This document shows, one piece after another, positions 31,921-39,406 of a stretch of DNA of 64,000 nt. The stretch is from Streptomyces sp. SCSIO 75703. GTDB taxonomy: Bacteria > Actinomycetota > Actinomycetes > Streptomycetales > Streptomycetaceae. A model generated the notes under the pieces. It did no database searches. It worked only from the letters and a program-made list of their open reading frames with translations, and was not told where the DNA came from. The translations under genes were made by a program, and so were the position numbers. Location of the stretch: assembly GCF_036607905.1 (NCBI RefSeq), contig NZ_CP144555.1, forward strand, positions 6,510,001 to 6,574,000, given 5' to 3'. Positions within the stretch are counted from its first letter, which is position 1; every line of letters begins with the position of its first letter.

Positions 31921-32937
31921 ATGTCCCCGCTCCCCGCCGCACGAACCGGCCGCCTCCGGCGCCTGTGGGTGACCGGCCTGGCCGTCGCCCTGTTCGGTGC
32001 CCTCACCGCCTGCGGCTCCGGCTCCTCCGACGGCTCCGGCTCCTCCGACGCCCCGGCGTCCTCCGGTGCCTTCCCGGCCAAGGTGGACACCAAGTTCGGC
32101 ACCGTCACGGTCCCGTCCCAGCCCAAGCGGGTCGTCGCCCTCGGCTGGGGCGACGCCGAGACCGCCCTCGCGCTCGGCGTGCAGCCGGTCGGCCAGAGCG
32201 ACTGGCTGGCCTTCGGCGGCGACGGCGTCGGCCCCTGGGCCAAGGGCCTCTACACCGAGAGCCCGGCGAGGATCGGCACCCTGGAGCCCGAGTACGAGAA
32301 GATCGCCGGCCTCCGGCCCGACCTGATCCTCGACGTGAACTCCAGCGGCGACCGGACCCGCTACGACACCCTCAGCAAGATCGCGCCGACCCTCGGCGTG
32401 CCCGAGGGCGGGGACCAGTACAAGATCTCCTGGCAGCAGCAGACCACGATGATCTCGACCGCGCTCGGCCGCGCCGGCAAGGGCGAGCAGCTCATCGCGG
32501 AGACCCAGCGGAAGTTCACCGCCGCCGCCGGGGAGCACCCCGAGTTCAAGGACAAGACCATCACGGTCGGCTCCCGCACCTCCGCCGGGTGGGGCGCGTA
32601 CGTCAAGGGCACGGACCGGGTCAACTTCGTCCAGGCGCTCGGCTTCCGCAACAACCCGAAGGTCGACGCCGAGGCCGGCGCGGACTTCTCCCTCCAGGTC
32701 TCGCGGGAGAACCTCCAGATGCTGGACGCCGACCTGATCGTCATGTCGCCCATCGGCATCGACGCGGCCAGGATCTCCTCGGACCCGCTCTACGCCTCGC
32801 TGCCCGCGGTGCAGAAGGGCCACTCGGTCGTCTTCGACGACCAGGACATCAGCCAGGCGTTCGCCACGAACTCCGTGCTGTCGGTCGGCTACGCCCTGGA
32901 GAAGGTGGTCCCGCTCTTCGCGGACGCCCTGAAGTGA
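31921..32937 (+). CDS. Iron-siderophore substrate-binding lipoprotein (rightward system)
   Basis: A 338-aa binding protein with a lipoprotein signal (lipobox LTAC, Cys about residue 31), a short Ser/Gly linker, then the class III fold ('RVVALGWGDAETALALGVQ' near residue 70). 'PDLILDVNSSGDRTRYDTL' lies in the first lobe. It is last in the permease-permease-ATPase-binding-protein operon and is followed by a strong terminator. Confidence 0.92.
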   Translation: MSPLPAARTGRLRRLWVTGLAVALFGALTACGSGSSDGSGSSDAPASSGAFPAKVDTKFGTVTVPSQPKRVVALGWGDAETALALGVQPVGQSDWLAFGGDGVGPWAKGLYTESPARIGTLEPEYEKIAGLRPDLILDVNSSGDRTRYDTLSKIAPTLGVPEGGDQYKISWQQQTTMISTALGRAGKGEQLIAETQRKFTAAAGEHPEFKDKTITVGSRTSAGWGAYVKGTDRVNFVQALGFRNNPKVDAEAGADFSLQVSRENLQMLDADLIVMSPIGIDAARISSDPLYASLPAVQKGHSVVFDDQDISQAFATNSVLSVGYALEKVVPLFADALK

Positions 32938-32963
32938 GGGCGCGCGCCCCGGGACGGGACGAC

Positions 32964-33006
32964 GGGAGGGGGCCGGCACCGCGGATCGCGGCGCCGGCCC
33001 CCTCCC
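32964..33006. terminator. Bidirectional terminator
   Basis: Perfect 14-bp arms (32964-32977 and 32993-33006) with a 15-nt loop between the convergent binding-protein and methyltransferase genes. Confidence 0.7.
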
Positions 33007-33028
33007 GGGTGTCCGGGGCACGGTCCGG

Positions 33029-33820
33029 TCAGGGGACGCGGGCCACGCCCGCGTAGATCCCGCTGTCCTCGGGCTCCGGCCGCTCCTGTCCCTCGCCGTG
33101 CCACTCGGTGGCCGTGACCAGGCCCGGCGGCACCAGTTCCAGACCGTCGTAGAAGCGGGTCACCTCGGCGCGGTCGCGGAAGCCGAGGCGGATGCCGCCC
33201 TTGGCGTACTGGGCGATGACCTGGTCGGACAGCTCCGGGAAGAGGTCGGTCGAGGCGTGCGAGAGGATCAGGTAGCTGCCCCGGGGCAGGGCGGAGACCA
33301 GACCGCGGACGATGCCGTGGGCGTCCTGCTCGTCCGTGATGAAGTGCATCAGGGCGATCAGCGACAGGGCGATCGGCCGGTCGAAGTCCAGCACCTGCCG
33401 GGCGTGCCGCACTATCGCGTCCGGCTCGCGCACATCGGCCTGGATGTAGTCGGTGGCGCCCTCGGGGCGGCTCACCAGCAGGGCCTCGGCGTGCCGCAGC
33501 ACGATGGGGTCGTTGTCGGCGTAGACGACCCGTGCGGCCGGCACGGTGCGCTGCACGATCTGGTGGAGGTTCGGCTCGGTCGGGATGCCCGTGCCGATGT
33601 CCAGGAACTGGTCGATCCCCTGGGAGGCGAGGTAGGCCACCGCGCGGTTCATGAACGCGCGGTTCTGCCGTGCCGCGTCCCGGGCCTCGGGCGGCAGGGT
33701 CTCGCCGACGGCCTCGTCGACGGGGTAGTTGTCCTTGCCGCCCAGCAGCCAGTCGTAGACGCGCGCGGGGTGGGCCCGGCTGGTGTCGATGTGAGGAGGC
33801 TGGGAATGGTCCGTCGTCAT
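33029..33820 (-). CDS. S-adenosyl methyltransferase, PF04672 (DUF574) type
   Basis: A 263-aa member of a family expanded in Streptomyces. Signature 'RVYDWLLGGKDNYPVD' near residue 20, motif I 'QFLDIGTGIPTEPN' near 68, 'VVYADNDPIVLRHAEALL' near 94. Members are called SAM-dependent methyltransferases but their substrates are unknown. ATG 33820 is used because homology starts there. A paralog of the same family lies at 59461-60282. Confidence 0.87.
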   Translation of the reverse strand: MTTDHSQPPHIDTSRAHPARVYDWLLGGKDNYPVDEAVGETLPPEARDAARQNRAFMNRAVAYLASQGIDQFLDIGTGIPTEPNLHQIVQRTVPAARVVYADNDPIVLRHAEALLVSRPEGATDYIQADVREPDAIVRHARQVLDFDRPIALSLIALMHFITDEQDAHGIVRGLVSALPRGSYLILSHASTDLFPELSDQVIAQYAKGGIRLGFRDRAEVTRFYDGLELVPPGLVTATEWHGEGQERPEPEDSGIYAGVARVP

Positions 33821-33948
33821 GGGCAGACTCCGTCGTCCTGGAGGCGTGGCATCGCCGCACTTTTCGATCATCGTACTGCCCCGGCGCGGATGTGCGTACG
33901 GGTCGCCCGGCCCCGGTCGCCCGCCGCCCCCGGCGCGACGCCGTGGCC

Positions 33949-34767
33949 TCAACCCCCGTCCTCACCTGCGTCTTCGCGGCCGTGATGGCGCGGGCGCCAG
34001 TGGTGCTCGCCGAACCAGCGGCCCACCATCGCGCCGCCGAAGACGACGAAGCCGACCCCGATGAGCCAGGACTCCACCACGAGCACGATGCCGACCGTCC
34101 CGTAGCTGATCGCGTTGTCCAGAATCAGTGAGGTGAAGACGAGGTAGGAGAAGCCGCGCAGCCCGATCAGCCCGACCATCGTGGCGAGCGCCCCCGGCAG
34201 GAGGGCGCGCCAGCGGACCTGGCTGCCGAGCAGGAAGTGCTGCCCCCACCAGAAGAACAGGATGCCGGTCGCGGTGGACAGCGCGATCCGCGCCGACCCG
34301 TGCAGCGTCGTCCGCGTCTGCACCTCCTGGTAGAGGTACGCCGTCAGCAGCACCACCCACGTCATCTGCCGCCAGACCCGGTGCCAGGGGCCGGAGGGCA
34401 GCCCCCAGATCCGTTCGTAGCCGTTCTGCACGCTCGCGGCGAAGGAGACGCCGAAGACGCCGAGCGCGATGCCGCCCCACACGCTGGTCGTGCCGACCAC
34501 CTCGGTCGGCGGGCTGATGATGTCGGTGAGCACCCGGGCCGAGCGGCCGGACAGGCCCATGCCGTCGGCCAGCCACGAGGCGAAGCCGCCGCGGCCCAGC
34601 GGGTCGGCGGCGGCCACCACGATCAGCAGCGGGGCCAGGGTGACCAGGGCCAGCGTGGCGAACCCCATGGCTCGGTGCATCAGCTCCAGGTCCCTGCCCT
34701 GCCGCACCAGGTGGGTCGCGGCCAGCCGGTCCCACAGGCGGTGGAACGGGCGCCCTAACCGGTTCAC
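33949..34767 (-). CDS. YihY/BrkB family membrane protein
   Basis: A 272-aa membrane protein with six hydrophobic spans, the family layout, and a long first loop. 'MGFATLALVTLAPLLIVVAA' forms the first span and 'GTVGIVLVVESWLIGVGFVVFGGAMVG' the last. GTG 34767 is preferred: GAGGAG lies 7 nt upstream, while the frame's earlier codons have no homology. The family was once linked to RNase BN and serum resistance; its true role is open. Confidence 0.83.
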   Translation of the reverse strand: MNRLGRPFHRLWDRLAATHLVRQGRDLELMHRAMGFATLALVTLAPLLIVVAAADPLGRGGFASWLADGMGLSGRSARVLTDIISPPTEVVGTTSVWGGIALGVFGVSFAASVQNGYERIWGLPSGPWHRVWRQMTWVVLLTAYLYQEVQTRTTLHGSARIALSTATGILFFWWGQHFLLGSQVRWRALLPGALATMVGLIGLRGFSYLVFTSLILDNAISYGTVGIVLVVESWLIGVGFVVFGGAMVGRWFGEHHWRPRHHGREDAGEDGG

Positions 34768-35007
34768 GGGGTGCTCCTCGGGAGGGGTCCCTACGAGGAC
34801 TCGCGGACGCGGCACGGGGGACCTGGCAGCTCACCGACCGGTCCGCGGGGGTGGCGGTGCCACTCTCGCCGTCTACCCGGCCGGCCCCCGCGTCACCCGC
34901 CGCGCCCGGCAGATGCGCGCCCGCGGGGGTACGCGATGGCACCACCGGGCGAGTCCCTGTTGCGCGACCCGTCCGGCCCAGGTCGGATGCCACGCCGGTC
35001 CGCCCGG

Positions 35008-35054
35008 GGCCGGGCCCGCCGGTCACCGGGGCACGGGCCGGGCCCGCCGGTCAC
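35008..35054. repeat. Direct repeat at the end of the 134-aa gene
   Basis: A 19-bp sequence (35008-35026) recurs exactly at 35036-35054, period 28 bp. The second copy contains the stop codon of the leftward 134-aa gene. GC-rich arms could also fold as a terminator. Confidence 0.6.
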
Positions 35055-35455
35055 GGGTCGGTGCGCTGCTGCTCCTCCCGCATCCGCTCGTTGTGCCAGG
35101 CGATGGCCCGGCGGATCTGCGGCTCGTGCAGCCCGGTGCGGCAGGCGAGCTGGTCCATGGACAGGGCGGGCGGTCCCGTCGTCAGCGCCCGGGTGAGCTT
35201 GGCCGCCCACAGCTCCTCCTCGACGAAGGGCCGGCGCAGGTACTCCTGCTTGACCGTGTCGAAGTGCTCGTCGCAGCAGGCGGTGACCAGCCGCAGTCCG
35301 TCGAACCACTCGCTGCCGGAGTCCGCGGCGGAGGAGTCGGGCACGTAGCCGCGCAGGGACTCGTGCTCCGGGAAGACCCGGGCACACAGGTCGCACAGTT
35401 CCATCCGGACCGGCTTCGCGGCCCGCCGTCCGTTCTTGCGCTTCCGCTTCCACAT
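35051..35455 (-). CDS. Small Cys-rich hypothetical protein next to the conservon
   Basis: A 134-aa protein with a basic N-terminus (MWKRKRKNGRRAAKP) and a 'CDLCARVFPEHE' CxxC plus a later 'ACCDEHFD' motif, suggesting a zinc-binding treble-clef-like region. The C-terminal half is helical ('LACRTGLHEPQIRRAIAWHN' looks HTH-like). The start is ATG 35455. It lies downstream of the conservon P450s on the same strand, separated by a terminator-like hairpin. Unknown function; regulatory or adaptor roles are only guesses. Confidence 0.65.
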   Translation of the reverse strand: MWKRKRKNGRRAAKPVRMELCDLCARVFPEHESLRGYVPDSSAADSGSEWFDGLRLVTACCDEHFDTVKQEYLRRPFVEEELWAAKLTRALTTGPPALSMDQLACRTGLHEPQIRRAIAWHNERMREEQQRTDP

Positions 35456-35557
35456 AGCGCCTCCCGGAGTCACCAGAGCATGTCGACGCCGGTGTGCCGG
35501 ATCGGGGCCGACGTCCCGATTGCCGGAGTTGCCCGATACGGGAGGGGCAAACGCGAC

Positions 35558-35593
35558 GTGAGGGCCGCCCCGGACGCCGGGGACGGCCCTCAC
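35558..35593. terminator. Terminator of the conservon operon
   Basis: Near-perfect 16/17-bp arms (35558-35573 and about 35577-35593, one mismatch) 18 bp past the last P450 stop codon. Confidence 0.65.
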
Positions 35594-35610
35594 GGTGCGC
35601 GACGAGGGAG

Positions 35611-36831
35611 TCAGCCGAGGGTGACCGGCAGCGCGAAGAGGTCGTTCTGGGTGACCACCGGCTTGTTGCGCAGCTCCGACAGCGGCACCGCCAGGTCGAG
35701 CCGCGGATGACGGGCGTAGAGCGCGGGCAGCGCCACCCCCGCCTCCAGGCGCGACAGGGCCGCCCCGGGGCACACGTGCGGACCGTGGCCGAAGGAGATG
35801 TGCCGGTTCTCCGAGGCGCGGGTCACGTCGAAGACGCCCGCAGTCGGCCCGTGCGCCCGCTCGTCCCGGCCCAGCGCCCCGTAGGACACGATCAGCGCGT
35901 CCCCGGCCGGGATCACCTTGTCGCCGACCGGGACGTCCTCGGTCGCGAACCGGATCAGCACGTGGGAGGTGGGCGTCGAGTACCGCAGCGTCTCCTCGAC
36001 CACCGCCGACCACTCGACCTTCCCGGCGAGCACCAGCTCCCGCTGCTCGGGGTGGGCGGAGAGGTTGACGACCGCGTTGACGATCAGCGAGATCGTCGTC
36101 TCGTGGCCCGCCGCCACCATGAGCTGGAGCGTGGAGACGATCTCCTCGTCGGTGAGGTGGTCGCCGTCCTCCGAGGCCAGGACGAGCGCGCTGGTCAGAT
36201 CGTCGCCGGGCGCCTCCCGTCTGGCCGCGACCGTCTCCCGCATGATCCCGGCCAGCTCGGTCAGGGTGGCGACGACCTCCCCGGGCGGCGTCTGCGTCGA
36301 GAAGAACTTCTCGAACAGCACCTTCAGCCGGGGCAGCCGCTCCTCCTCGATGCCCATCAGGTCGGCGACGACGTACATCGGCAGCGGGTAGGCGAAGGCC
36401 GCCTTCAGGTCGACGACGCCCTCCGCGGGCAGATCGTCCAGGAGCCGGCCGGTCAGCTCGGTGATCCGCCCGCGCAGGTGCTCCACCCGCCGCGCGGTCA
36501 GCGCCTGCGCGACCAGGGTGCGCAGCCGCCGGTGCTCGGCGCCGTCCACGGTGAGCATCGACCGGCCGGGGTTGGCCAGCCCGATCAGCGGCCAGTCGGG
36601 GGCGATCTCACCGCGCTGCCAGGCGCCCCACACGGAGATGTCCTTCACCAGACGCGGATCGGTCAGCAGCGCCTTGGCCTCCGCGTGGTGGGTGACGGCC
36701 CAGACGGGCACGCCGCCCGGCAGCTCCACGGCGGCGAGGGGCCCCGCCGCGCGGAGCCGGGCGCTCTCGCCGTCCAGGTCGGTGACGAACGGGTCCAGCG
36801 CGATCCTGGCCTCTTCGGTGCCGGTGGTCAT
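35611..36831 (-). CDS. Cytochrome P450, CYP154-like (conservon)
   Basis: A 406-aa P450. I-helix 'AAGHETT' (about residue 240), K-helix EETLR (ExxR intact), haem loop 'ISFGHGPHVCPGAALSR' with Cys thiolate near 349. Pairing with the preceding CYP157-like gene and the cvnABCD genes copies Streptomyces coelicolor conservons, where a CYP157-CYP154 pair follows the GTPase. ATG 36831 overlaps the preceding stop. The substrate is unknown; S. coelicolor CYP154s are reported to act on small hydrophobic or steroid-like compounds. Confidence 0.88.
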   Translation of the reverse strand: MTTGTEEARIALDPFVTDLDGESARLRAAGPLAAVELPGGVPVWAVTHHAEAKALLTDPRLVKDISVWGAWQRGEIAPDWPLIGLANPGRSMLTVDGAEHRRLRTLVAQALTARRVEHLRGRITELTGRLLDDLPAEGVVDLKAAFAYPLPMYVVADLMGIEEERLPRLKVLFEKFFSTQTPPGEVVATLTELAGIMRETVAARREAPGDDLTSALVLASEDGDHLTDEEIVSTLQLMVAAGHETTISLIVNAVVNLSAHPEQRELVLAGKVEWSAVVEETLRYSTPTSHVLIRFATEDVPVGDKVIPAGDALIVSYGALGRDERAHGPTAGVFDVTRASENRHISFGHGPHVCPGAALSRLEAGVALPALYARHPRLDLAVPLSELRNKPVVTQNDLFALPVTLG

Positions 36832-38060
36832 GCTGACGTGCCTCCCAGGGCAGTGGTCGGGGTGAACCGCACGGGCAACTCGGTCAGCCCCCGCAGCCAG
36901 GGCGAGGGGCGGCGGGTGAGGGAGCCGGCCGGCACGGCGAGGTCGATGTCCGGCAGCCGGTCGAGGACGACCTCGATACCGGTCCGCGCGATCACCTCGG
37001 CGATCTCCTGCGCGGGGAAGGGACAACGGTGCTCGCCGTGGCCGAAGGAGAAGTGCGCGTTGTTCCCGCCGGTGAGCGCCGAACCGTCGGTGCGCACCTG
37101 CGGATCGGAGTTGGCGCCCTGGAGCCCGAGCAGCACCAGGTCGCCGGCGCGAATGCGCCGCCCGCCGAGCTGGGTGTCGCGGGAGGCCCAGCGCCCGGCC
37201 ACGTTCTGCGTGGGGGTGTCCTCCCACAGCACCTCGTTCATGGCCTCGGCGACACTGTTGCGCCCGCCGAACAGGGACGCCGCGAACCGGTCGTCGGTCA
37301 GCATCAGCCGCAGCGAGTTGCCCATCCAGTCCGCGGTCGGCTGATGCCCCGCCGCCATCATCACCATCAGGTCCTGGGCGATCTCCTCCTCGCTGAAGCC
37401 GCCGGTGTCGGCGAGCATCCGGGAGGCGACGTCGTCGGCCGGTTCGGCCCCGCGGTCGGCGAGCAGCCGCGCCATCGACGTGGCCAGGTGCGCCTGGCCC
37501 GCCAGCGCCCGCTCCCGCCCGTCGATCATGTCGTTGAGGGCGGTGACCAGGGCCGGACCCTGCTCGTCGGAGAAGCCGTAGAGCCGGGCCAGTACCCGCA
37601 CCGGCAGCAGCATCGCGTACTCGCCGACGAGGTCCGCCTCGCCCTTGGCGCACAGCCGGTCCACCAGTTCGTCGGCGAACCGCTCGGCGTGGCCGCGCAG
37701 CAGGTGCGGGTCGACGGCCTCCAGGGCGTCGCTGACCATGGCGGCGCGCCGGCGGTGCCGCTCGCCGACCGTGTAGAGGATCGACGGCTGCCGGCGGCCG
37801 ATCATCGGCAGCAGCGGCCAGCCGTCGGGGATGTTCTCCCACTGGTTCCACAGTTCGGAGTCGCGGCTGAAGAGCACCGGGTCGCCGGTGACCTGGTGCA
37901 GCTCCCGGTAGCCGAGCACCAGCCAGGCCGGTACGCCGCCGTCCAGCACCACCGGGGTGACCGCTCCGTGCTCGCGCCGCATCCGCCGGTAGAGGCCGGC
38001 GGGGTCGGTCTGGAAACGGGGGCCGCCGAGCGGTACGGCGTCGCTCGTGTCGGTGTTCAC
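36828..38060 (-). CDS. Cytochrome P450, CYP157-like lacking the ExxR arginine
   Basis: A 410-aa P450 with haem loop 'FSFGHGEHRCPFPAQEIAE'. The K-helix reads 'EAMNEVLWEDTP', so the position that is Arg in ExxR is Trp. Losing ExxR is a known trait of the CYP157 family. The I-helix threonine region reads 'AAGHQPTADW', also unusual. GTG 38060 overlaps the cvnD stop. Whether it is catalytic on its own or acts with the CYP154 partner is open. Confidence 0.88.
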   Translation of the reverse strand: MNTDTSDAVPLGGPRFQTDPAGLYRRMRREHGAVTPVVLDGGVPAWLVLGYRELHQVTGDPVLFSRDSELWNQWENIPDGWPLLPMIGRRQPSILYTVGERHRRRAAMVSDALEAVDPHLLRGHAERFADELVDRLCAKGEADLVGEYAMLLPVRVLARLYGFSDEQGPALVTALNDMIDGRERALAGQAHLATSMARLLADRGAEPADDVASRMLADTGGFSEEEIAQDLMVMMAAGHQPTADWMGNSLRLMLTDDRFAASLFGGRNSVAEAMNEVLWEDTPTQNVAGRWASRDTQLGGRRIRAGDLVLLGLQGANSDPQVRTDGSALTGGNNAHFSFGHGEHRCPFPAQEIAEVIARTGIEVVLDRLPDIDLAVPAGSLTRRPSPWLRGLTELPVRFTPTTALGGTSA

Positions 38061-38674
38061 ACCAGCTCCTGACGGGGCCGGGCGGCCCGCGCCGCGTAGT
38101 GGCCGCGCAGGTGCTCCACCAGCGCGATCAGCACCTGCTTGCTGGACTCGCGCGAGCGCGCGTCGCACTCCACCAGCGGCACCCGCGGATCGAGGTCGAG
38201 GGCCTCGCGGACCGCGTCGGGGGAGTGCCGGGGGCCGCCGAAGTCGTTGCAGGCCACGATGAACGGCGTGCCGTGGTGCTCCAGGCGGTCGATGGCGTAC
38301 CAGGAGTCGTCGATGCGGCGGGTGTCGACGAGGACGACCGCGCCGAGCGTCCCGGAGAAGAGCCGGTCCCACAGGAACCAGAACCGCTCCTGGCCGGGTG
38401 CCCCGAACAGGTACAGCACGTTGTGCGCGTCCAGGCTGATGCGGCCGAAGTCGAAGGCGACGGTCGTCGCGGACTTGCCGCGCACCTCGCTGTTGTCGTC
38501 CACGGCCGCGCCGGCCTGCGTCATCGTCTCCTCGGTGTTGAGGGGGCGGATCTCGCTCACCGAGCGGACCATGGTCGTCTTGCCGACACCGAAACCGCCC
38601 ACGACCACGATCTTCAGGCCGTTGTCGGCGGACGCGCCCAGGGGGATGCGGGGGTCAGAGGTTGCGGAGTCCAA
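38057..38674 (-). CDS. cvnD: Conservon GTPase-like protein CvnD
   Basis: A 205-aa small GTP-binding protein. P-loop 'GGFGVGKTT' (about residue 26), switch region ending 'LYLFGAPGQERFWFLWD' (DxxG replaced by GAPG), and 'ACNDF' in place of NKxD. These are standard for CvnD-like Ras-type proteins. It would cycle with the roadblock protein CvnB and the kinase CvnA at the membrane. It overlaps cvnC by 20 nt. Confidence 0.9.
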   Translation of the reverse strand: MDSATSDPRIPLGASADNGLKIVVVGGFGVGKTTMVRSVSEIRPLNTEETMTQAGAAVDDNSEVRGKSATTVAFDFGRISLDAHNVLYLFGAPGQERFWFLWDRLFSGTLGAVVLVDTRRIDDSWYAIDRLEHHGTPFIVACNDFGGPRHSPDAVREALDLDPRVPLVECDARSRESSKQVLIALVEHLRGHYAARAARPRQELV

Positions 38675-39002
38675 CGAGCACCTGCTCCAGGATGTCGGGG
38701 TCGGGAACGGCGGTCAGGCGCGGGTGCCGGGCGCTCACGCGGCCGGCCGCGTGGAGGTCGGCGAGCAGGACCCGGGTGATGCTCACCGGGAGCCGCAGCT
38801 CGGCGGCGATCTCCACCACGGCGGCGGGCGCCCGGGTCATCCGCAGGATCGCCACGTGCTCCGACTGCATGCCGGGGGTCGGTTCGCACTCGGCGACGAC
38901 GAGGGTGACCAGGTCGAAGGGGCTGTCCGGCCCCGACCGGCTGCGTCCCTGCGTCAGGGTGTACAGCCGGTCGGGCGCGTCGTCGCGGCCGGGGCGGCTC
39001 AT
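38655..39002 (-). CDS. cvnC: Conservon DUF742 protein CvnC
   Basis: A 115-aa DUF742 protein. 'RLYTLTQGRSRSG' near residue 13 and 'RLPVSITRVLLADLHAAGRV' near 70 match the family's winged-helix-like core. ATG 39002 overlaps the cvnB stop. CvnC acts with the other Cvn proteins; its precise role is not known. Confidence 0.9.
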   Translation of the reverse strand: MSRPGRDDAPDRLYTLTQGRSRSGPDSPFDLVTLVVAECEPTPGMQSEHVAILRMTRAPAAVVEIAAELRLPVSITRVLLADLHAAGRVSARHPRLTAVPDPDILEQVLVGLRNL

Positions 39003-39406
39003 GCGGTGCGGGGCGGCGCGGTCAGGTGCTCGCCGAGTTGTTCCACCAGCTCGCTCATGTTGTGCCCGACGAGTCCGGCGTCGGCGTCCTCGGAGGTGAC
39101 GACGGCCAGGTGCGCGCCCTCGCCGGCCTCCACGATGAACAGGACGCCGCCGTAGAACTCGGTCATCGCCGAGCGGACCCCGCCGCTGCCGTCGCCGAAC
39201 TCCACGGACGCGCCGTGGGAGAGCGACTGGATGCCGGCGGCGATCGCGGCGAGCTGGTCGGCCTGGTCGACGGTGAGCTCCGGGGTGCGGCAGAGTTTGA
39301 GGCCGTCCCGGGAGAGCACGAGCGCGTGCCGCGCGTCCGGCGTGCGCTCCAGGAGGCCCTCGATGAGCCAGGTGAGCTTCTCGTCGGCGGTGGTCTGGCC
39401 GGTCAT
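38999..39406 (-). CDS. cvnB: Conservon roadblock/LC7 protein CvnB
   Basis: A 135-aa Roadblock/LC7 domain protein ('LTWLIEGLLERTPDARHALV' near residue 11, 'LSRDGL' and 'GGVLFIVEAGEGAHLAVV' later). Such proteins act as regulators of small GTPases, here CvnD. The start overlaps the cvnA stop (ATGA). Confidence 0.9.
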   Translation of the reverse strand: MTGQTTADEKLTWLIEGLLERTPDARHALVLSRDGLKLCRTPELTVDQADQLAAIAAGIQSLSHGASVEFGDGSGGVRSAMTEFYGGVLFIVEAGEGAHLAVVTSEDADAGLVGHNMSELVEQLGEHLTAPPRTA

